NCBI GenBank assembly: GCA_021774205.1
Contig: JAJFJI010000283.1
Coordinates: forward strand, 1 to 6,973
DNA length: 6,973 nucleotides
Direction: 5' to 3'
Source of the DNA: Nitrosomonas sp.
GTDB lineage: Bacteria > Pseudomonadota > Gammaproteobacteria > Burkholderiales > Nitrosomonadaceae
This document shows, piece by piece, positions 1 to 6,973 of this stretch. The notes beneath the pieces are model-generated. The model was not told where the DNA came from. It saw nothing but the letters and a program-made list of their open reading frames with translations, and did no database searches. The translations under genes and the position numbers were made by a program. The stretch's first letter is position 1. Every line of letters begins with the position of its first letter.

Positions 1-106
1 AGCAGATGATGGTTTTGGTGAAGATGGTGGTGCAATCTTCGAATTCGCAGAAATTGTCGGTAGCACTGAAGGGCTTACTGTCAATGACTTTTTCCTTATC
101 GCTTAA
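1..106 (+). CDS. 3' end of a paralogous type I secretion-like protein (partial)
   Basis: Only the last 34 codons are present (frame starts at base 2, TAA at 104-106). The peptide runs through GFGEDGGAIFEFAEIV and ends NDFFLIA. It aligns with the last residues of the protein at 3458-4378 (GFGDGGEIFVVDEII ... SDFFVI), so the two are paralogues. A hydrophobic end of the form DFxxx preceded by an acidic, glycine-rich strand is what RTX/type I-secreted proteins carry at their C-termini. That role is inferred by analogy, because no N-terminal part can be seen. The stop lies four codons before an in-frame TAG (116-118) that matches the stop of the downstream copy, so this copy has probably lost its last residues by mutation. 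The function of the missing part is unknown; it may or may not carry DGK repeats. Confidence 0.7.
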   Translation, partial: ADDGFGEDGGAIFEFAEIVGSTEGLTVNDFFLIA

Positions 107-142
107 ATTTTAAGCTAGAAATGCGAAACTAGTCGCTTAATC

Positions 143-168
143 TCTCATCCATTTTTTACTGGGTGAGA
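143..168 (+). terminator. 3' hairpin after the partial gene (copy 1)
   Basis: TCTCATCCA (143-151) pairs with TGGGTGAGA (160-168), nine pairs including one T-G wobble, around a T-rich 8-base loop. It lies 36 bases after the stop codon. No T-tract follows, so it is not a classical intrinsic terminator; it may be a 3' mRNA-stabilising or Rho-linked structure. The copy at 4404-4427 keeps the pairing through compensatory changes. Confidence 0.55.
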
Positions 169-230
169 AACTAACGGAAGATCAATATCTATTATCAGAT
201 TCAACAAAATATAGAAGTCACAAAGTGATT

Positions 231-265
231 TTCTGGCGCTACCTGTTGTTAGCAACAAATTAAAA
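231..265. repeat. Conserved non-coding block with small inverted repeat (copy 1)
   Basis: 34 of 35 bases match 4489-4523, although the preceding spacer is poorly conserved. The block contains TGTTG (244-248), TTAG, CAACA (253-257), a 5-bp inverted repeat, followed by an A-rich run. It could be the end of the inserted IS element or a small regulatory or RNA element. I could not find a matching opposite terminus. Confidence 0.4.
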
Positions 266-274
266 AGTCCACTT

Positions 275-490
275 TTACTTATTGCGAGGGTCGTGGATAT
301 TTGATTGTTTGCTCCTTCCCTTAATCATTCCGGTATATGTTTCGTCAGCTTCGACAATGCCGTTCATTTGGTTAGATTGTGGTATTGCCGGAATTCGCAA
401 AAAACGATACTGTCATTTAAAGTTTGTATTCTTCGCTATCCCGCAACAGTTAAACTGGCGTGTCAGTAGTATTATATTTTCTTCAAACAT
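275..490 (-). pseudogene. IS1595-family transposase remnant, copy 1
   Basis: Read on the minus strand from ATG 490-488, this frame gives a helix-turn-helix-like stretch (CGIAKNTNFK), a TGA at 415-413, then QYRFLRIPAIP and NGIVEADETYTGMIKG, ending at TAA 277-275. IS1595-group transposases carry 'CGI..NTAFRWRHRFL' followed by 'GIVEADET', whose Asp/Glu belong to the DDE catalytic core. The in-frame TGA sits where the family has Trp. The N-terminal zinc ribbon and most of the C-terminal catalytic domain (other acidic residues, about 150 residues) are missing, so the element is dead. It abuts the 3' end of the methyltransferase-TPR gene. The family assignment is by motif recall and was not searched. 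Confidence 0.7.
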
Positions 491-520
491 AAGAACACTC
501 TCTTACGAAGAGCGGTCATA

Positions 521-2101
521 TTATCCTCGTAGCTCCTCAAGTTCTTTTTTCGCTCTTTCATAGTGCGGATTGAGAGAAAGCGCGCGCTCAAAGTGCTCAG
601 CTGCCCCATCAATATCACCAAGCAACTTCAAACAAAGACCCATATTGTTCTGAATAACATGATGCCCTTCTTGTGTATTGGCATTGGAATATGCCTCAAG
701 CGCATCGGCATACTTGCCTAGTGCATGGAGAGTTCTTCCCTCTTCGAAATCGAAATCATACTCCGAAAAGTAATCATTATTCTTTCCATTCTTAAATGTG
801 GTTAACGCTTCCTCTGGCTGATCCAATTGATAATACATAAGCCCAAGGTAGTAGAGCGTGCGAGCATCATGAGGACAAATCTGAAGTGCTCGTTGGTAAA
901 AGCGAGTGGCAAGGTCGTATTCCTTTCGATCTCGATATAAAGATCCTGCATGATAAAAATCTGACGCATCAACATTACTATTTTTTGTGATATAAATATC
1001 ACGGAATAGCGTATCGAGCTTAGCCTCTTTTCTTTTTTCTATGAGCAATGTTTGTATTGAATAATTTGGATTATTGGTGCGCACAGCGCAACATTCTTGT
1101 TTCAAAGCATAGAGCTCAGCCACAGGGAAATTGAAAGAATGCGCAAAGCTATTGCCATGAACACTTGGTGTGCATTCAAATTCACCCTGCATCCGTTCAG
1201 CATTCTCATACCCCTTATCAGATATGATAATTACACCCCCATCGGGCATAAGAAGAAGTGTCTGATCAATACTAGTAAATGATCCATGAGGATAAATTAC
1301 GGTCGCAGCACTAAATGAATCCGTCAATTCCTGAATCACATCACGATGAAGAATATCATGAAAGAAATTTTCTTCAATCTCTCCCCAGAATACTTTCTCT
1401 CTCAGATGATTGATGATCTGCTCATCTGTTGGATGCGCAATCATCTCCTTGAGATATCTTTCGGTATCAGTGACCCCCTCTGGTATGGGTAGAGATGCCT
1501 GAACAAACTTCTCGAACCACCGACCATTTGTCTTCTTAATAACACTCAACGGAAGAACGCAGTGAAGGTAATTTGCAATCACTGCGCAACATTTTGGTGT
1601 TTGCTGTTCCTGAGTATCACCAAGCCTCCTCATCGTTTGTGGATTCATCGCATCAACAACGTAGAAATCGAGAGTGCCTTCATTTCGTAATGATTGAAGA
1701 GTCGGATTCTGTGCAGCATCAACGAGATTCTTCTCAGCGTAATCCGTAAAGAGAAAATGCAATCGATCAGCGTAGCGTAATTCTTCTGCATCCAACTGAC
1801 GTAGCGCCTGTATGAAATTAATGGCAAAAAAGCCAAGGCCTGATGCGAATTCGAGGACATTGATCTGATCAGCAGGATCTAGTGAGCCTTCCTGTTCCAT
1901 GAGCTGTAAAGCTCGATACACAATCCGAGCATTCTGCATTGCAGCAGCTTCATTTGAGACCGTATAGTAAGGAACATCCCCCTTCCATGCATCTCCACCT
2001 TTCTGCTGAAAGTAGTTATTGTGAATCTCCCATCGCACAGATCGATCGTACGGGCAGATGTCCTCACAAGGAATATATTTTTGCTTCATAAGTCGTGTCA
2101 T
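521..2101 (-). CDS. SAM-dependent methyltransferase domain fused to C-terminal TPRs
   Basis: The 526-residue protein is cytoplasmic by appearance, with no signal peptide or membrane segment. Residues 30-60 contain YFQQKGGDAWKGDVPYYT, and residues 82-96 form a Rossmann SAM-binding motif I (VLEFASGLGFFAINF). FLFTDYAEKNL and DFYVVDAMNP look like the next strands with their acidic ends. The central part (VIANYLHCVLP, then GGVIIISDKGY) recalls MidA/NDUFAF7-type methyltransferases, but this is only a resemblance. About residues 386-526 form four TPRs (for example YDLATRFYQRALQICPHD, AAEHFERALSLNPHY), a protein-binding module. The substrate is unknown; a protein partner is the natural guess. It is convergent with the IS remnant at its 3' end and divergent from the IS200 remnant at its 5' end, with no operon partner. 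ATG 2101-2099 and ATG 2089-2087 are both possible starts; neither has a clear Shine-Dalgarno sequence. Confidence 0.85.
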   Translation of the reverse strand: MTRLMKQKYIPCEDICPYDRSVRWEIHNNYFQQKGGDAWKGDVPYYTVSNEAAAMQNARIVYRALQLMEQEGSLDPADQINVLEFASGLGFFAINFIQALRQLDAEELRYADRLHFLFTDYAEKNLVDAAQNPTLQSLRNEGTLDFYVVDAMNPQTMRRLGDTQEQQTPKCCAVIANYLHCVLPLSVIKKTNGRWFEKFVQASLPIPEGVTDTERYLKEMIAHPTDEQIINHLREKVFWGEIEENFFHDILHRDVIQELTDSFSAATVIYPHGSFTSIDQTLLLMPDGGVIIISDKGYENAERMQGEFECTPSVHGNSFAHSFNFPVAELYALKQECCAVRTNNPNYSIQTLLIEKRKEAKLDTLFRDIYITKNSNVDASDFYHAGSLYRDRKEYDLATRFYQRALQICPHDARTLYYLGLMYYQLDQPEEALTTFKNGKNNDYFSEYDFDFEEGRTLHALGKYADALEAYSNANTQEGHHVIQNNMGLCLKLLGDIDGAAEHFERALSLNPHYERAKKELEELRG

Positions 2102-2128
2102 TATAGAGCTTTTAAGAACTTCTAACCA
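2100..2128 (-). promoter_or_regulatory. Candidate sigma-70 promoter overlapping the methyltransferase start
   Basis: On the minus strand TGGTTA (2128-2123) is followed by a 17-bp spacer and a perfect TATAAT (2105-2100) that overlaps the first ATG. Transcription would start near 2093, downstream of that ATG and about four bases before the second ATG (2089-2087). If real, the second ATG is used on an almost leaderless mRNA. The -35 match is only fair. Confidence 0.4.
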
Positions 2129-2171
2129 CTAGCAGACCTATTCTCTAACCCTAGCATTACCAACTACTCAC

Positions 2172-2185
2172 CATTCTCAAGAATG
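2172..2185. other. Small perfect hairpin at the 5' edge of the TnpA pseudogene
   Basis: CATTCT (2172-2177), CA, AGAATG (2180-2185) is a perfect 6-bp inverted repeat with a two-base loop, overlapping the presumed start of the IS200-type gene. It may be part of the left-end hairpin or an RNA structure hiding the start codon. It does not match the right-end stem, so its assignment is weak. Confidence 0.3.
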
Positions 2186-2606
2186 ATGTATGCTGATTTT
2201 CATGGAGTCCAAAGTTTCATAAAGTGTAGGTATGAAATGGAGTACAAAGATGGAGAATTACCCCGTACATTGATGGATGGATGCGCCGGACGCATACTGT
2301 TGACCTATGCGGGGTCAGTGAATAGAGATCATGTACATATAGCTGACAGGTATTCCAATATACTTATCGGTATCAAGGGCAGGGCAGTACCTGAAAGATA
2401 AGAGTTTGCATAAGTTATTATCGGAATATAGTCATTTGCGAAAGCGTTACTGGGGTCAAGATTTGTGAGTGAGCGAATATTGGGATGTATCGAGTGGTAA
2501 TGCCACGGATGAAGTTTGGAAAGAATATATCCAGAGTCAGAAACCGGCAGTACCGGATGATGATTTTGAGGTGAATAGAGAAATTATCGGCCGAATGGTC
2601 AATTAA
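2183..2606 (+). pseudogene. tnpA: IS200/IS605-family transposase TnpA, frameshifted
   Basis: The region is about the length of a full TnpA (around 140 residues), a Y1 HUH single-strand transposase. The first frame (2183-2401) has KCRYE and SVNRDHVHI, the HUH motif with His codons at 2330 and 2336. The reading then shifts around 2370-2387 into another frame giving QYLKDKSLHKLLSEYSHL and RKRYWGQDL, a TGA at 2466-2468, then EYWDVSSGNATDEV and WKEYIQSQ, ending at TAA 2604-2606. Family members read 'RYWGQHLWARGYF' and carry the catalytic Tyr in a helix like KEYI; here that Tyr codon is 2526-2528. Catalytic residues are thus visible, but a frameshift and a stop disable the gene. The start is uncertain. 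No TnpB or IscB gene is adjacent. Any transposition would need TnpA supplied in trans. Confidence 0.85.
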
Positions 2607-2639
2607 TCGGGCTTTGAGCTGTAACCTGAAGCTTGAAGC

Positions 2640-2658
2640 CACCGACTTGCGGTCGGTG
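2640..2658 (+). mobile_element. IS200/IS605 right-end subterminal hairpin
   Basis: CACCGAC (2640-2646), loop TTGCG, GTCGGTG (2652-2658) is a perfect 7-bp stem, 34 bases after the TnpA stop. IS200/IS605 elements end in such subterminal hairpins recognised by TnpA, and a 'GCCACCGAC...GTCGGTG' sequence is typical for this group. The element boundary should lie shortly after 2660. A matching left-end hairpin was not found. Confidence 0.65.
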
Positions 2659-3260
2659 ACGTATTCACATTCATGTTCCCTATTTCGCTTACCTCATTTA
2701 AGCGACAAGACAAGTAGAATACTTTAATAAACAATGTATTATCTACAGGTTCTTGCAAATTCCTAAATGCAGACGACAATAACCTCTTCACTGTTTGTCT
2801 GACACATAATGCAATATATTGATTGACATTTAAATTAAATTGTGGCAAAAGTACTGCCCAGCTCAGTATAGTAGTAATCGTACATTTACAAGCGTAGTAG
2901 TGTTGTTGTACTGATTTGAAACAATTAGATGCGCACTACTTGTTTACTTGTTAATAAAAAGCGATGGTATTAATTGTTTCGTGTATATAATAATCAGTTT
3001 ACCTTACATTCGATCATATTAACGTAATAATTGAAAGTATTGTATGCGATAGTTGATGCCAATTTTCAATTACATAAATCATAGGAGTGCAGTTTTCAAA
3101 ATATAATTGGTTAAAATTTAATAAAAAAAACTTAAAAAAATTATTGGTCTCGTTGTATATGAAATTTGATTGTATCTATTTTATGGTTATGGTGTAGTTA
3201 ACGGTTGAATTTTAAAATTCTTTAGGAACTAAATAATTTTAAACGACCACAGCCCTGCAG

Positions 3261-3310
3261 ATGTAAATTTACATAACCATTTTATTAATTCTAAAACATG
3301 TAATTTTACA
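3261..3310. promoter_or_regulatory. Two similar palindromes, possible operator pair
   Basis: ATGTAAATTTACAT (3261-3274) is a perfect 14-bp palindrome. TGTAATTTTACA (3299-3310) has the same TGTAA/TTACA arms around two bases. The two sites lie 37 bp apart centre to centre, 66-115 bp upstream of the candidate -35 box. The arrangement suits a dimeric regulator, but in DNA this AT-rich chance palindromes are frequent, and I cannot name the regulator. Confidence 0.3.
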
Positions 3311-3375
3311 AATAAATTCTAACAACGAAATGATATGATTTTAATTAATAGTACAAATAGTTCTCATTTATACTA

Positions 3376-3404
3376 TTGATAATCTGTAAAATAAAAGCAA
3401 TAAT
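3376..3404 (+). promoter_or_regulatory. Candidate sigma-70 promoter of the DGK-repeat gene
   Basis: TTGATA (3376-3381), a 17-bp spacer and AATAAT (3399-3404) give near-consensus spacing and boxes. Transcription would begin around 3411, leaving a leader of about 47 bases that starts beside a run of eight T. The AT-rich setting makes chance matches likely. Confidence 0.4.
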
Positions 3405-3445
3405 TTTTTTTGGTATAAATGAAGTAATCCTCGGAATTTATTATT

Positions 3446-3449
3446 GGAG
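3446..3449 (+). promoter_or_regulatory. Ribosome binding site of the DGK-repeat gene
   Basis: GGAG lies eight bases before ATG 3458-3460, good spacing. This supports this frame over the overlapping open frames created by the repeats. Confidence 0.7.
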
Positions 3450-3457
3450 ATATAAGA

Positions 3458-4378
3458 ATGACAAAAGATACAATTGACCCTAACCAACTCGAAGAAAAAA
3501 AACCCGACTATAAACCCGAACCTAAGCCCGAACCTAAGCCCGAACCCGGCTATAAATCCGAAGGAAAAGACGGTAAAGACGGAAAGCGCGACGGTAAAGA
3601 CGGCAAACCCGACGGCAAGCACGACGGTAAAGACGGAAAGCACGACGGTAAAGACGGCAAACCCGACGGCAAGCACGACGGTAAAGACGGAAAGCACGAC
3701 GGCAAACCAGACGGCAAACACGACGGTAAAGACGGAAAGTACGACGGTAAACCAGACGGCAAGCACGACGGTAAACCAGATGGCAAGCACGACGGTAAAC
3801 ACGACGGCAAGCACGACGGCAAACCAGATGGCAAGCACGACGGTAAACACGACGGCAAGCATGACGGTAAACCAGACGGCAAACACGACGGCAAGCATGA
3901 CGGTCATCATCATAAAGATGGGGGCGTACCTCCTGCAAGCATGCATGACGACCATCATCACCATGCAGATCGTGGCACTCCTCCTGCAGACATGCGTGGC
4001 GGTCATGATGATTGCCCAGCCAGCGAGGGACTCGTTGCCACCTTAGAAGTACAAAACATTGCGACATTTAATCTTAATACCGATTTCGTGATACTCAGTA
4101 AAGAAATCTTTACCGCTTTACAAAGTGAAGAAGGCGATGGGTTTAGTGTGGAAGATGAGTTTGTAGGGATAGGTGAAGGTGATGGACCTGCAGATACCAC
4201 AGAATCGGTTTTTGTGTATGATGCTCGTGACATGACTCTGTACTATGACACCAATGGCGCAGAGGCAGGTTTTGGAGATGGCGGTGAAATCTTCGTAGTC
4301 GATGAAATAATTCCCGCTGACCCCGATGCGGTCCTTGGCGTCAGTGACTTTTTCGTTATTGACATGTTGACAGGCTAG
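3458..4378 (+). CDS. DGK-repeat, His-rich protein with RTX/type I secretion-like C-terminal domain
   Basis: The 306-residue protein has no N-terminal signal peptide. Its parts in order: a short polar start; three KPEP units (19-30); 29 DGK units plus one DGH (38-149), mostly as XDGK with X = His or Pro; a His-rich linker (150-186) with HHHH at 166-169, paired VPPASM/TPPADM motifs and the single Cys186; and a folded-looking C-terminal domain (about 190-306). The last contains FNLNTDFVILSKEIFTAL, VFVYDARDMTLYYDTNG, then a Gly/Asp-rich stretch and DFFVID near the end. RTX and other type I-secreted proteins show this pattern: 'D.I.LSK..F..L', 'F.YD..TG.LYYD.DG', 'DF.V'. Secretion to the outside is therefore inferred, although Ca-binding GGxGxD nonapeptides are absent. 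The Asp/His/Lys repeats suggest metal or polyanion binding. The upstream partial gene is a paralogue. No transporter is nearby. I do not recognise a named family. Confidence 0.85.
   Translation: MTKDTIDPNQLEEKKPDYKPEPKPEPKPEPGYKSEGKDGKDGKRDGKDGKPDGKHDGKDGKHDGKDGKPDGKHDGKDGKHDGKPDGKHDGKDGKYDGKPDGKHDGKPDGKHDGKHDGKHDGKPDGKHDGKHDGKHDGKPDGKHDGKHDGHHHKDGGVPPASMHDDHHHHADRGTPPADMRGGHDDCPASEGLVATLEVQNIATFNLNTDFVILSKEIFTALQSEEGDGFSVEDEFVGIGEGDGPADTTESVFVYDARDMTLYYDTNGAEAGFGDGGEIFVVDEIIPADPDAVLGVSDFFVIDMLTG
3569..3904 (+). repeat. In-frame tandem repeat encoding (X)DGK
   Basis: The 336 bases encode 112 residues. The first half mixes 3-residue DGK with 4-residue XDGK units and includes a 54-bp unit, 3599-3652, repeated at 3653-3706 with one difference. 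The second half (from about 3707) is nearly pure 12-bp XDGK, with a 48-bp higher-order pattern of one P unit and three H units. All unit lengths are multiples of three, so slippage changes length without breaking the frame. Variation is mostly at third codon positions (GGT/GGC, AAA/AAG, GAC/GAT), indicating selection on the protein. Confidence 0.95.
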
Positions 4379-4403
4379 AAATACGAAACTAGTCGTTTAA
4401 TTT

Positions 4404-4427
4404 CCCGCCCAGTTTTTACTGGGTGGG
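4404..4427 (+). terminator. 3' hairpin after the DGK-repeat gene (copy 2)
   Basis: CCCGCCCAG (4404-4412) pairs with CTGGGTGGG (4419-4427), nine pairs with one G-T wobble, around the loop TTTTTA, 25 bases after the stop. It is stronger than its homologue at 143-168. No T-tract follows, so a classical intrinsic terminator is doubtful; a transcript 3'-end or stability element is likely. Confidence 0.6.
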
Positions 4428-4488
4428 ATTAACGTAAGGCCTGTATCTGTCATCAAATTTAACGGAATTTAGAAATCGCAACCTAACT

Positions 4489-4523
4489 TTCTGGCGCTAC
4501 ATGTTGTTAGCAACAAATTAAAA
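4489..4523. repeat. Conserved non-coding block with small inverted repeat (copy 2)
   Basis: 34 of 35 bases match 231-265, including the TGTTG-TTAG-CAACA inverted repeat (4502-4515). It sits between the 3' hairpin and the transposase remnant. Confidence 0.4.
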
Positions 4524-4562
4524 TATCCGCTTTTGCTCATTGCAAGGGTAGTGGATATTTGA

Positions 4563-4784
4563 TTATTTCCTCCTTTCTTTAATCATTCCGACAAATGTTT
4601 CCCCAGCTTTGACAATACCGTTCATTTGGTTAGATTGTGGTATTGCCGGAATTCGCAAAAAACGATACGGCCACTTCTTACGCCAGCAGTACAATTTCGT
4701 GCAGATACAGTGAGGATAGGCAAGTGCGTCATTCTGGCTCTGCTTGATCAATGTAGTAGCTACATCAATAGCCTCTCTCTCCAT
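4563..4784 (-). pseudogene. IS1595-family transposase remnant, copy 2, with internal deletion
   Basis: The minus-strand frame from ATG 4784-4782 reads MEREAIDVATTL, then a zinc-ribbon-like YPHCICTKLYCWRKK (the family typically has CPHCGSTKLYRWGK), directly joined to WPYRFLRIPAIP and NGIVKAGETFVG, ending at TAA 4565-4563. The helix-turn-helix region seen in copy 1 is missing, so about 100 codons have been deleted and the frame is open only by chance. The catalytic motif has decayed from VEADET to VKAGET, losing both acidic residues that copy 1 keeps. The stop replaces a CAA codon of copy 1. The frame also stays open up to 4832, but without recognisable content. The gene is inactive. Family assignment is by motif recall. 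Confidence 0.7.
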
Positions 4785-4907
4785 GCAATCTTTCTCGAAG
4801 CTTGTCTCGCGGACTACGGCGCATGCGATCAAATGATTTTATCCAAACTTTAATTCCATAGTTTTCATGGTGTGCATCTCTATTTTCTTATCCTGATACG
4901 CTTCGGG

Positions 4908-4929
4908 CACTCAATTCAACAATTGAGTG
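4908..4929. other. Perfect 9-bp hairpin, tetraloop
   Basis: CACTCAATT (4908-4916), loop CAAC, AATTGAGTG (4921-4929) is a perfect inverted repeat. No T-tract follows on either strand, so it is not a standard terminator. It may be an operator, an RNA structure or an element boundary near the IS1595 remnant. Confidence 0.5.
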
Positions 4930-5310
4930 TGATATTGGATATTAGAAGGTAAGGTGATGAAAATACGCAGCAAGACAAACCGTTGGGACTTGTTGGGATT
5001 ATTCGTCTAGCTGTATGGCAACGTCATGTTAATGAAGGATTCGAGTGAATCTTCGGTTGCGGCTTCGGATACCTTTAGTGTTATAAGAATATTTTTTTGC
5101 ATTGCAAGCGTTATTTCATAGTAGGTGTTTTGTCGTCTATTCTTTAATTCTCAATCATGGTCACAGCCCTGTGCCCGAGTCGTTTAGATGCTTCCTTTGC
5201 TTTGTTGCTTTACTAGGTAAATCGCGGAATTGGAAATATGCTTCATTAATGCTGGCTTTTCTCGCGTTTTATCGCAATGGTTTTGTGGTATAGATATTAT
5301 TATCAATTGT

Positions 5311-5340
5311 TTGTGCTTTTCTCATATATCTTGGTACTGT
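5311..5340 (+). promoter_or_regulatory. Candidate galE promoter
   Basis: TTGTGC (5311-5316), an 18-bp spacer and TACTGT (5335-5340) preceded by TGG (an extended -10) lie 32 bases before the galE start. Both boxes are imperfect matches to sigma-70 consensus. Confidence 0.3.
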
Positions 5341-5359
5341 AAAATAATCTGTAGAAATT

Positions 5360-5365
5360 AGGAGG
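5360..5365 (+). promoter_or_regulatory. Strong galE ribosome binding site that decides the start
   Basis: AGGAGG ends three bases before ATG 5369 but six before ATG 5372. The usual spacing favours the second ATG, which also gives the family-standard N-terminus. Confidence 0.75.
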
Positions 5366-5371
5366 TGGATG

Positions 5372-6391
5372 ATGGTGGTTCTGGTTACCGGAGGGGCTGG
5401 TTATATTGGCAGTCATACAGTCGTATTGTTACAGGAGGCGGGGTATCAGGTAGTGGTGTTTGATAATCTTTGCAACAGCCATCCTGAAGTATTTAATCGT
5501 ATTGAACAGATTACGGGTAACCGGCCTATTTTTGTGAAGGGTGATATCCGAGTTAAGTCTGAATTGAAGCAAGTATTTGCTGAATACGATGTCGATTGCG
5601 TGATTCACTTTGCCGGATTGAAAGCAGTAGGTGAGTCTGTGGCAAAACCATTGCTTTATTATCAGAACAATGTTGAAGGATCTTTGAATCTATTTGAGGT
5701 GATGGCTGCTAACAATTGCAAACGGATCGTATTTAGTTCTTCGGCGACTGTTTATGGTGATCCGGCCTCTGTTCCCATTCGCGAAGATTTTGCGCTTAGC
5801 GCAACCAATCCATATGGTCAGTCCAAACTGATGATTGAAAATATACTGAGAGATCTTGTTGTTTCTGATTCTGATTGGCAGATGTCACTGTTGCGTTACT
5901 TTAATCCGGTCGGGGCACATGTCAGCGGGCAGTTAGGAGAAGACCCAAACGGGATTCCTAATAACCTAATGCCCTATGTTGCTCAGGTGGCTATTGGCCG
6001 ATTAGAGAAACTGAACATATTTGGTGGCGATTACGCAACACCTGACGGTACCGGCGTGCGTGATTATATCCATGTGATGGACCTAGCGGCTGGCCACCTA
6101 AAGGCAATGGACAAACTCGATTCAAATCATGGCTGCCAGGCTTATAACCTTGGTACTGGCAATGGCTATTCTGTTCTAGAAGTGGTGAAAGCTTTTTCTA
6201 ATGTTACGGGTCGTGAGATACAATATGATATTGTAGATCGCCGTCAGGGCGATATTGCTGAGTGCTTCGCGGATCCCGCCTTCAGTTCTGAAAATCTAAA
6301 TTGGAAAGCTGAGAATGGTTTGCAGGAGATGGTGCGCGATCATTGGCATTGGCAGACCCAGAACCCTGATGGTTACTCATGCGCAGATTGA
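5372..6391 (+). CDS. galE: UDP-glucose 4-epimerase
   Basis: It interconverts UDP-glucose and UDP-galactose in the cytoplasm using bound NAD+, feeding galactose use and surface polysaccharide synthesis. The protein has 339 residues from ATG 5372, close to the E. coli enzyme (338). An extended short-chain dehydrogenase fold is clear: NAD-binding TGGAGYIGSH (6-15), Asp31-Asn32 for the adenosine ribose, FAGLKAVGES (80-89), SSSATVYGD (122-130) with catalytic Ser124, and NPYGQSK (146-152) with Tyr148 and Lys152. RYFNPVGAH and GVRDYIHVMDLA mark the substrate side. All catalytic residues are present and there is no break. A start at 5369 would add one Met. galU follows on the same strand after 94 bases, so the pair may form one UDP-sugar unit, with a weak hairpin between them. 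Epimerases acting also on UDP-GlcNAc cannot be excluded. Confidence 0.96.
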   Translation: MVVLVTGGAGYIGSHTVVLLQEAGYQVVVFDNLCNSHPEVFNRIEQITGNRPIFVKGDIRVKSELKQVFAEYDVDCVIHFAGLKAVGESVAKPLLYYQNNVEGSLNLFEVMAANNCKRIVFSSSATVYGDPASVPIREDFALSATNPYGQSKLMIENILRDLVVSDSDWQMSLLRYFNPVGAHVSGQLGEDPNGIPNNLMPYVAQVAIGRLEKLNIFGGDYATPDGTGVRDYIHVMDLAAGHLKAMDKLDSNHGCQAYNLGTGNGYSVLEVVKAFSNVTGREIQYDIVDRRQGDIAECFADPAFSSENLNWKAENGLQEMVRDHWHWQTQNPDGYSCAD

Positions 6392-6973
6392 TAAAACTAA
6401 GGTTTTATATTTTTAATATCTGCTCTTTCTATTCTTACTAATACTATTTGAAACGTCGCGAAATATTTAGTGGCTGCTATACAGAATGATAAATAATCTT
6501 TTTACGAAAGGTATAAAAAAAGCGGTTTTTCCAGTTGCCGGACTTGGTACACGTTTTTTGCCCGCAACAAAAGCTAATCCAAAGGAAATGTTGCCGATCG
6601 TGGATAAGCCGTTGATCCAGTATGCGGCAGAAGAAGCGGTTGCTGCAGGCATAGAGGTGTTAATTTTCATAACAGGACGTAACAAGCGGCCAATTGAAGA
6701 TCACTTTGATAAAGCGGTTGAATTAGAAATCGAACTAGAAGCCGATAGAAAACAACAATTGCTGAAAATTGTGCGAGAAATTTTACCGCCACATGTCGCT
6801 TGTGTTTATATTCGGCAGCCTGAAGCACTAGGACTAGGCCATGCTGTTTTATGTGCTCGGCCAGTCGTTGGTGATGAGCCTTTTGCAGTACTACTGGCAG
6901 ATGATTTGATCAATGCTGATGGGCCAGGCTGCTTGGCTCAGATGGTTGAAACATATAATAAAAATCAAAGTTC

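Larger units (their letters stand above)
1..410 (+). repeat. Segmental duplication, copy 1
   Basis: This stretch is a diverged direct repeat of 4259-4668. It contains, in the same order, the 3' end of a secreted-protein gene, a hairpin, a conserved non-coding block and an IS1595 transposase remnant. Identity is uneven: weak in the spacer at about 169-230, high in the block 231-265 (34 of 35), roughly 85% over 231-360, and perfect over the last 50 bases (361-410 against 4619-4668). Beyond base 410 the copies diverge. Confidence 0.85.
2660..3457. other. AT-rich non-coding region upstream of the DGK-repeat gene
   Basis: About 800 bases without a convincing gene. Base composition is strongly AT-biased, with several A and T runs (for example 3120-3140 and 3404-3411). 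The only structures I support are palindromes at 3207-3220 (GAATTTTAAAATTC), 3261-3274 and 3299-3310, and a candidate promoter at 3376-3404. The short open frames on either strand show no family resemblance. The length and composition suggest a regulatory or horizontally acquired leader. Confidence 0.6.
4259..4668 (+). repeat. Segmental duplication, copy 2
   Basis: This is a direct repeat of 1-410, covering the end of the DGK-repeat gene, the 3' hairpin, the conserved block and the shared part of the IS1595 remnant. The last 50 bases are identical to 361-410. The distance between copies is about 4.26 kb, and the methyltransferase gene and IS200 remnant lie between them. Confidence 0.85.
4785..5371. 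other. Gene-poor interval between IS remnant and galE
   Basis: I see no convincing gene. A 63-codon plus-strand frame at 5102-5293 lacks a ribosome binding site and family resemblance. A short ATG frame at 4958-5011 (beginning MKIRSKTNRWDLLGLFV) follows GGTAAGGTG but stops after 17 codons. The interval holds a strong 9-bp hairpin (4908-4929), a weak 5-bp one (5038-5051) and the galE promoter region. Confidence 0.55.

Overview
The window reads as chromosomal DNA of a Gram-negative bacterium, most likely a proteobacterium. The evidence is the bacterial galE and galU genes and two reading frames whose C-termini look like the secretion signal of RTX/type I-secreted proteins. I cannot name the species from sequence alone. 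Coding DNA is moderately GC-balanced, whereas the main gap (2660-3457) is very AT-rich.

Layout. 1-106 is the 3' end of a gene encoding a type I secretion-like C-terminus. A hairpin (143-168) and an IS1595-family transposase remnant on the minus strand (275-490) follow. A minus-strand gene (521-2101) encodes a methyltransferase domain fused to four TPRs. Next come a full-length but broken IS200/IS605 TnpA pseudogene (2183-2606) with its right-end hairpin, then about 800 bp of AT-rich non-coding DNA. 3458-4378 encodes a 306-residue protein with KPEP repeats, about 30 DGK repeats, a His-rich linker and an RTX-type C-terminal domain. Its 3' side (4259-4668) repeats 1-410: gene end, hairpin and IS1595 remnant. 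After a gene-poor stretch (4785-5371) come galE (5372-6391) and the 5' half of galU (6486 to the window edge).

Interpretation. The left two thirds is an accessory region built by duplication of a unit (secreted-protein gene, 3' hairpin, IS remnant), with other genes and IS debris between the two copies. The repeat protein is the most unusual object: a tandem-repeat, His/Asp/Lys-rich, probably secreted and probably metal-binding protein with a paralogue about 4 kb upstream. The right third is core metabolism: GalU makes UDP-glucose and GalE interconverts it with UDP-galactose, supplying surface polysaccharide. No type I transporter genes lie in the window, so secretion is inferred from the C-terminus only.
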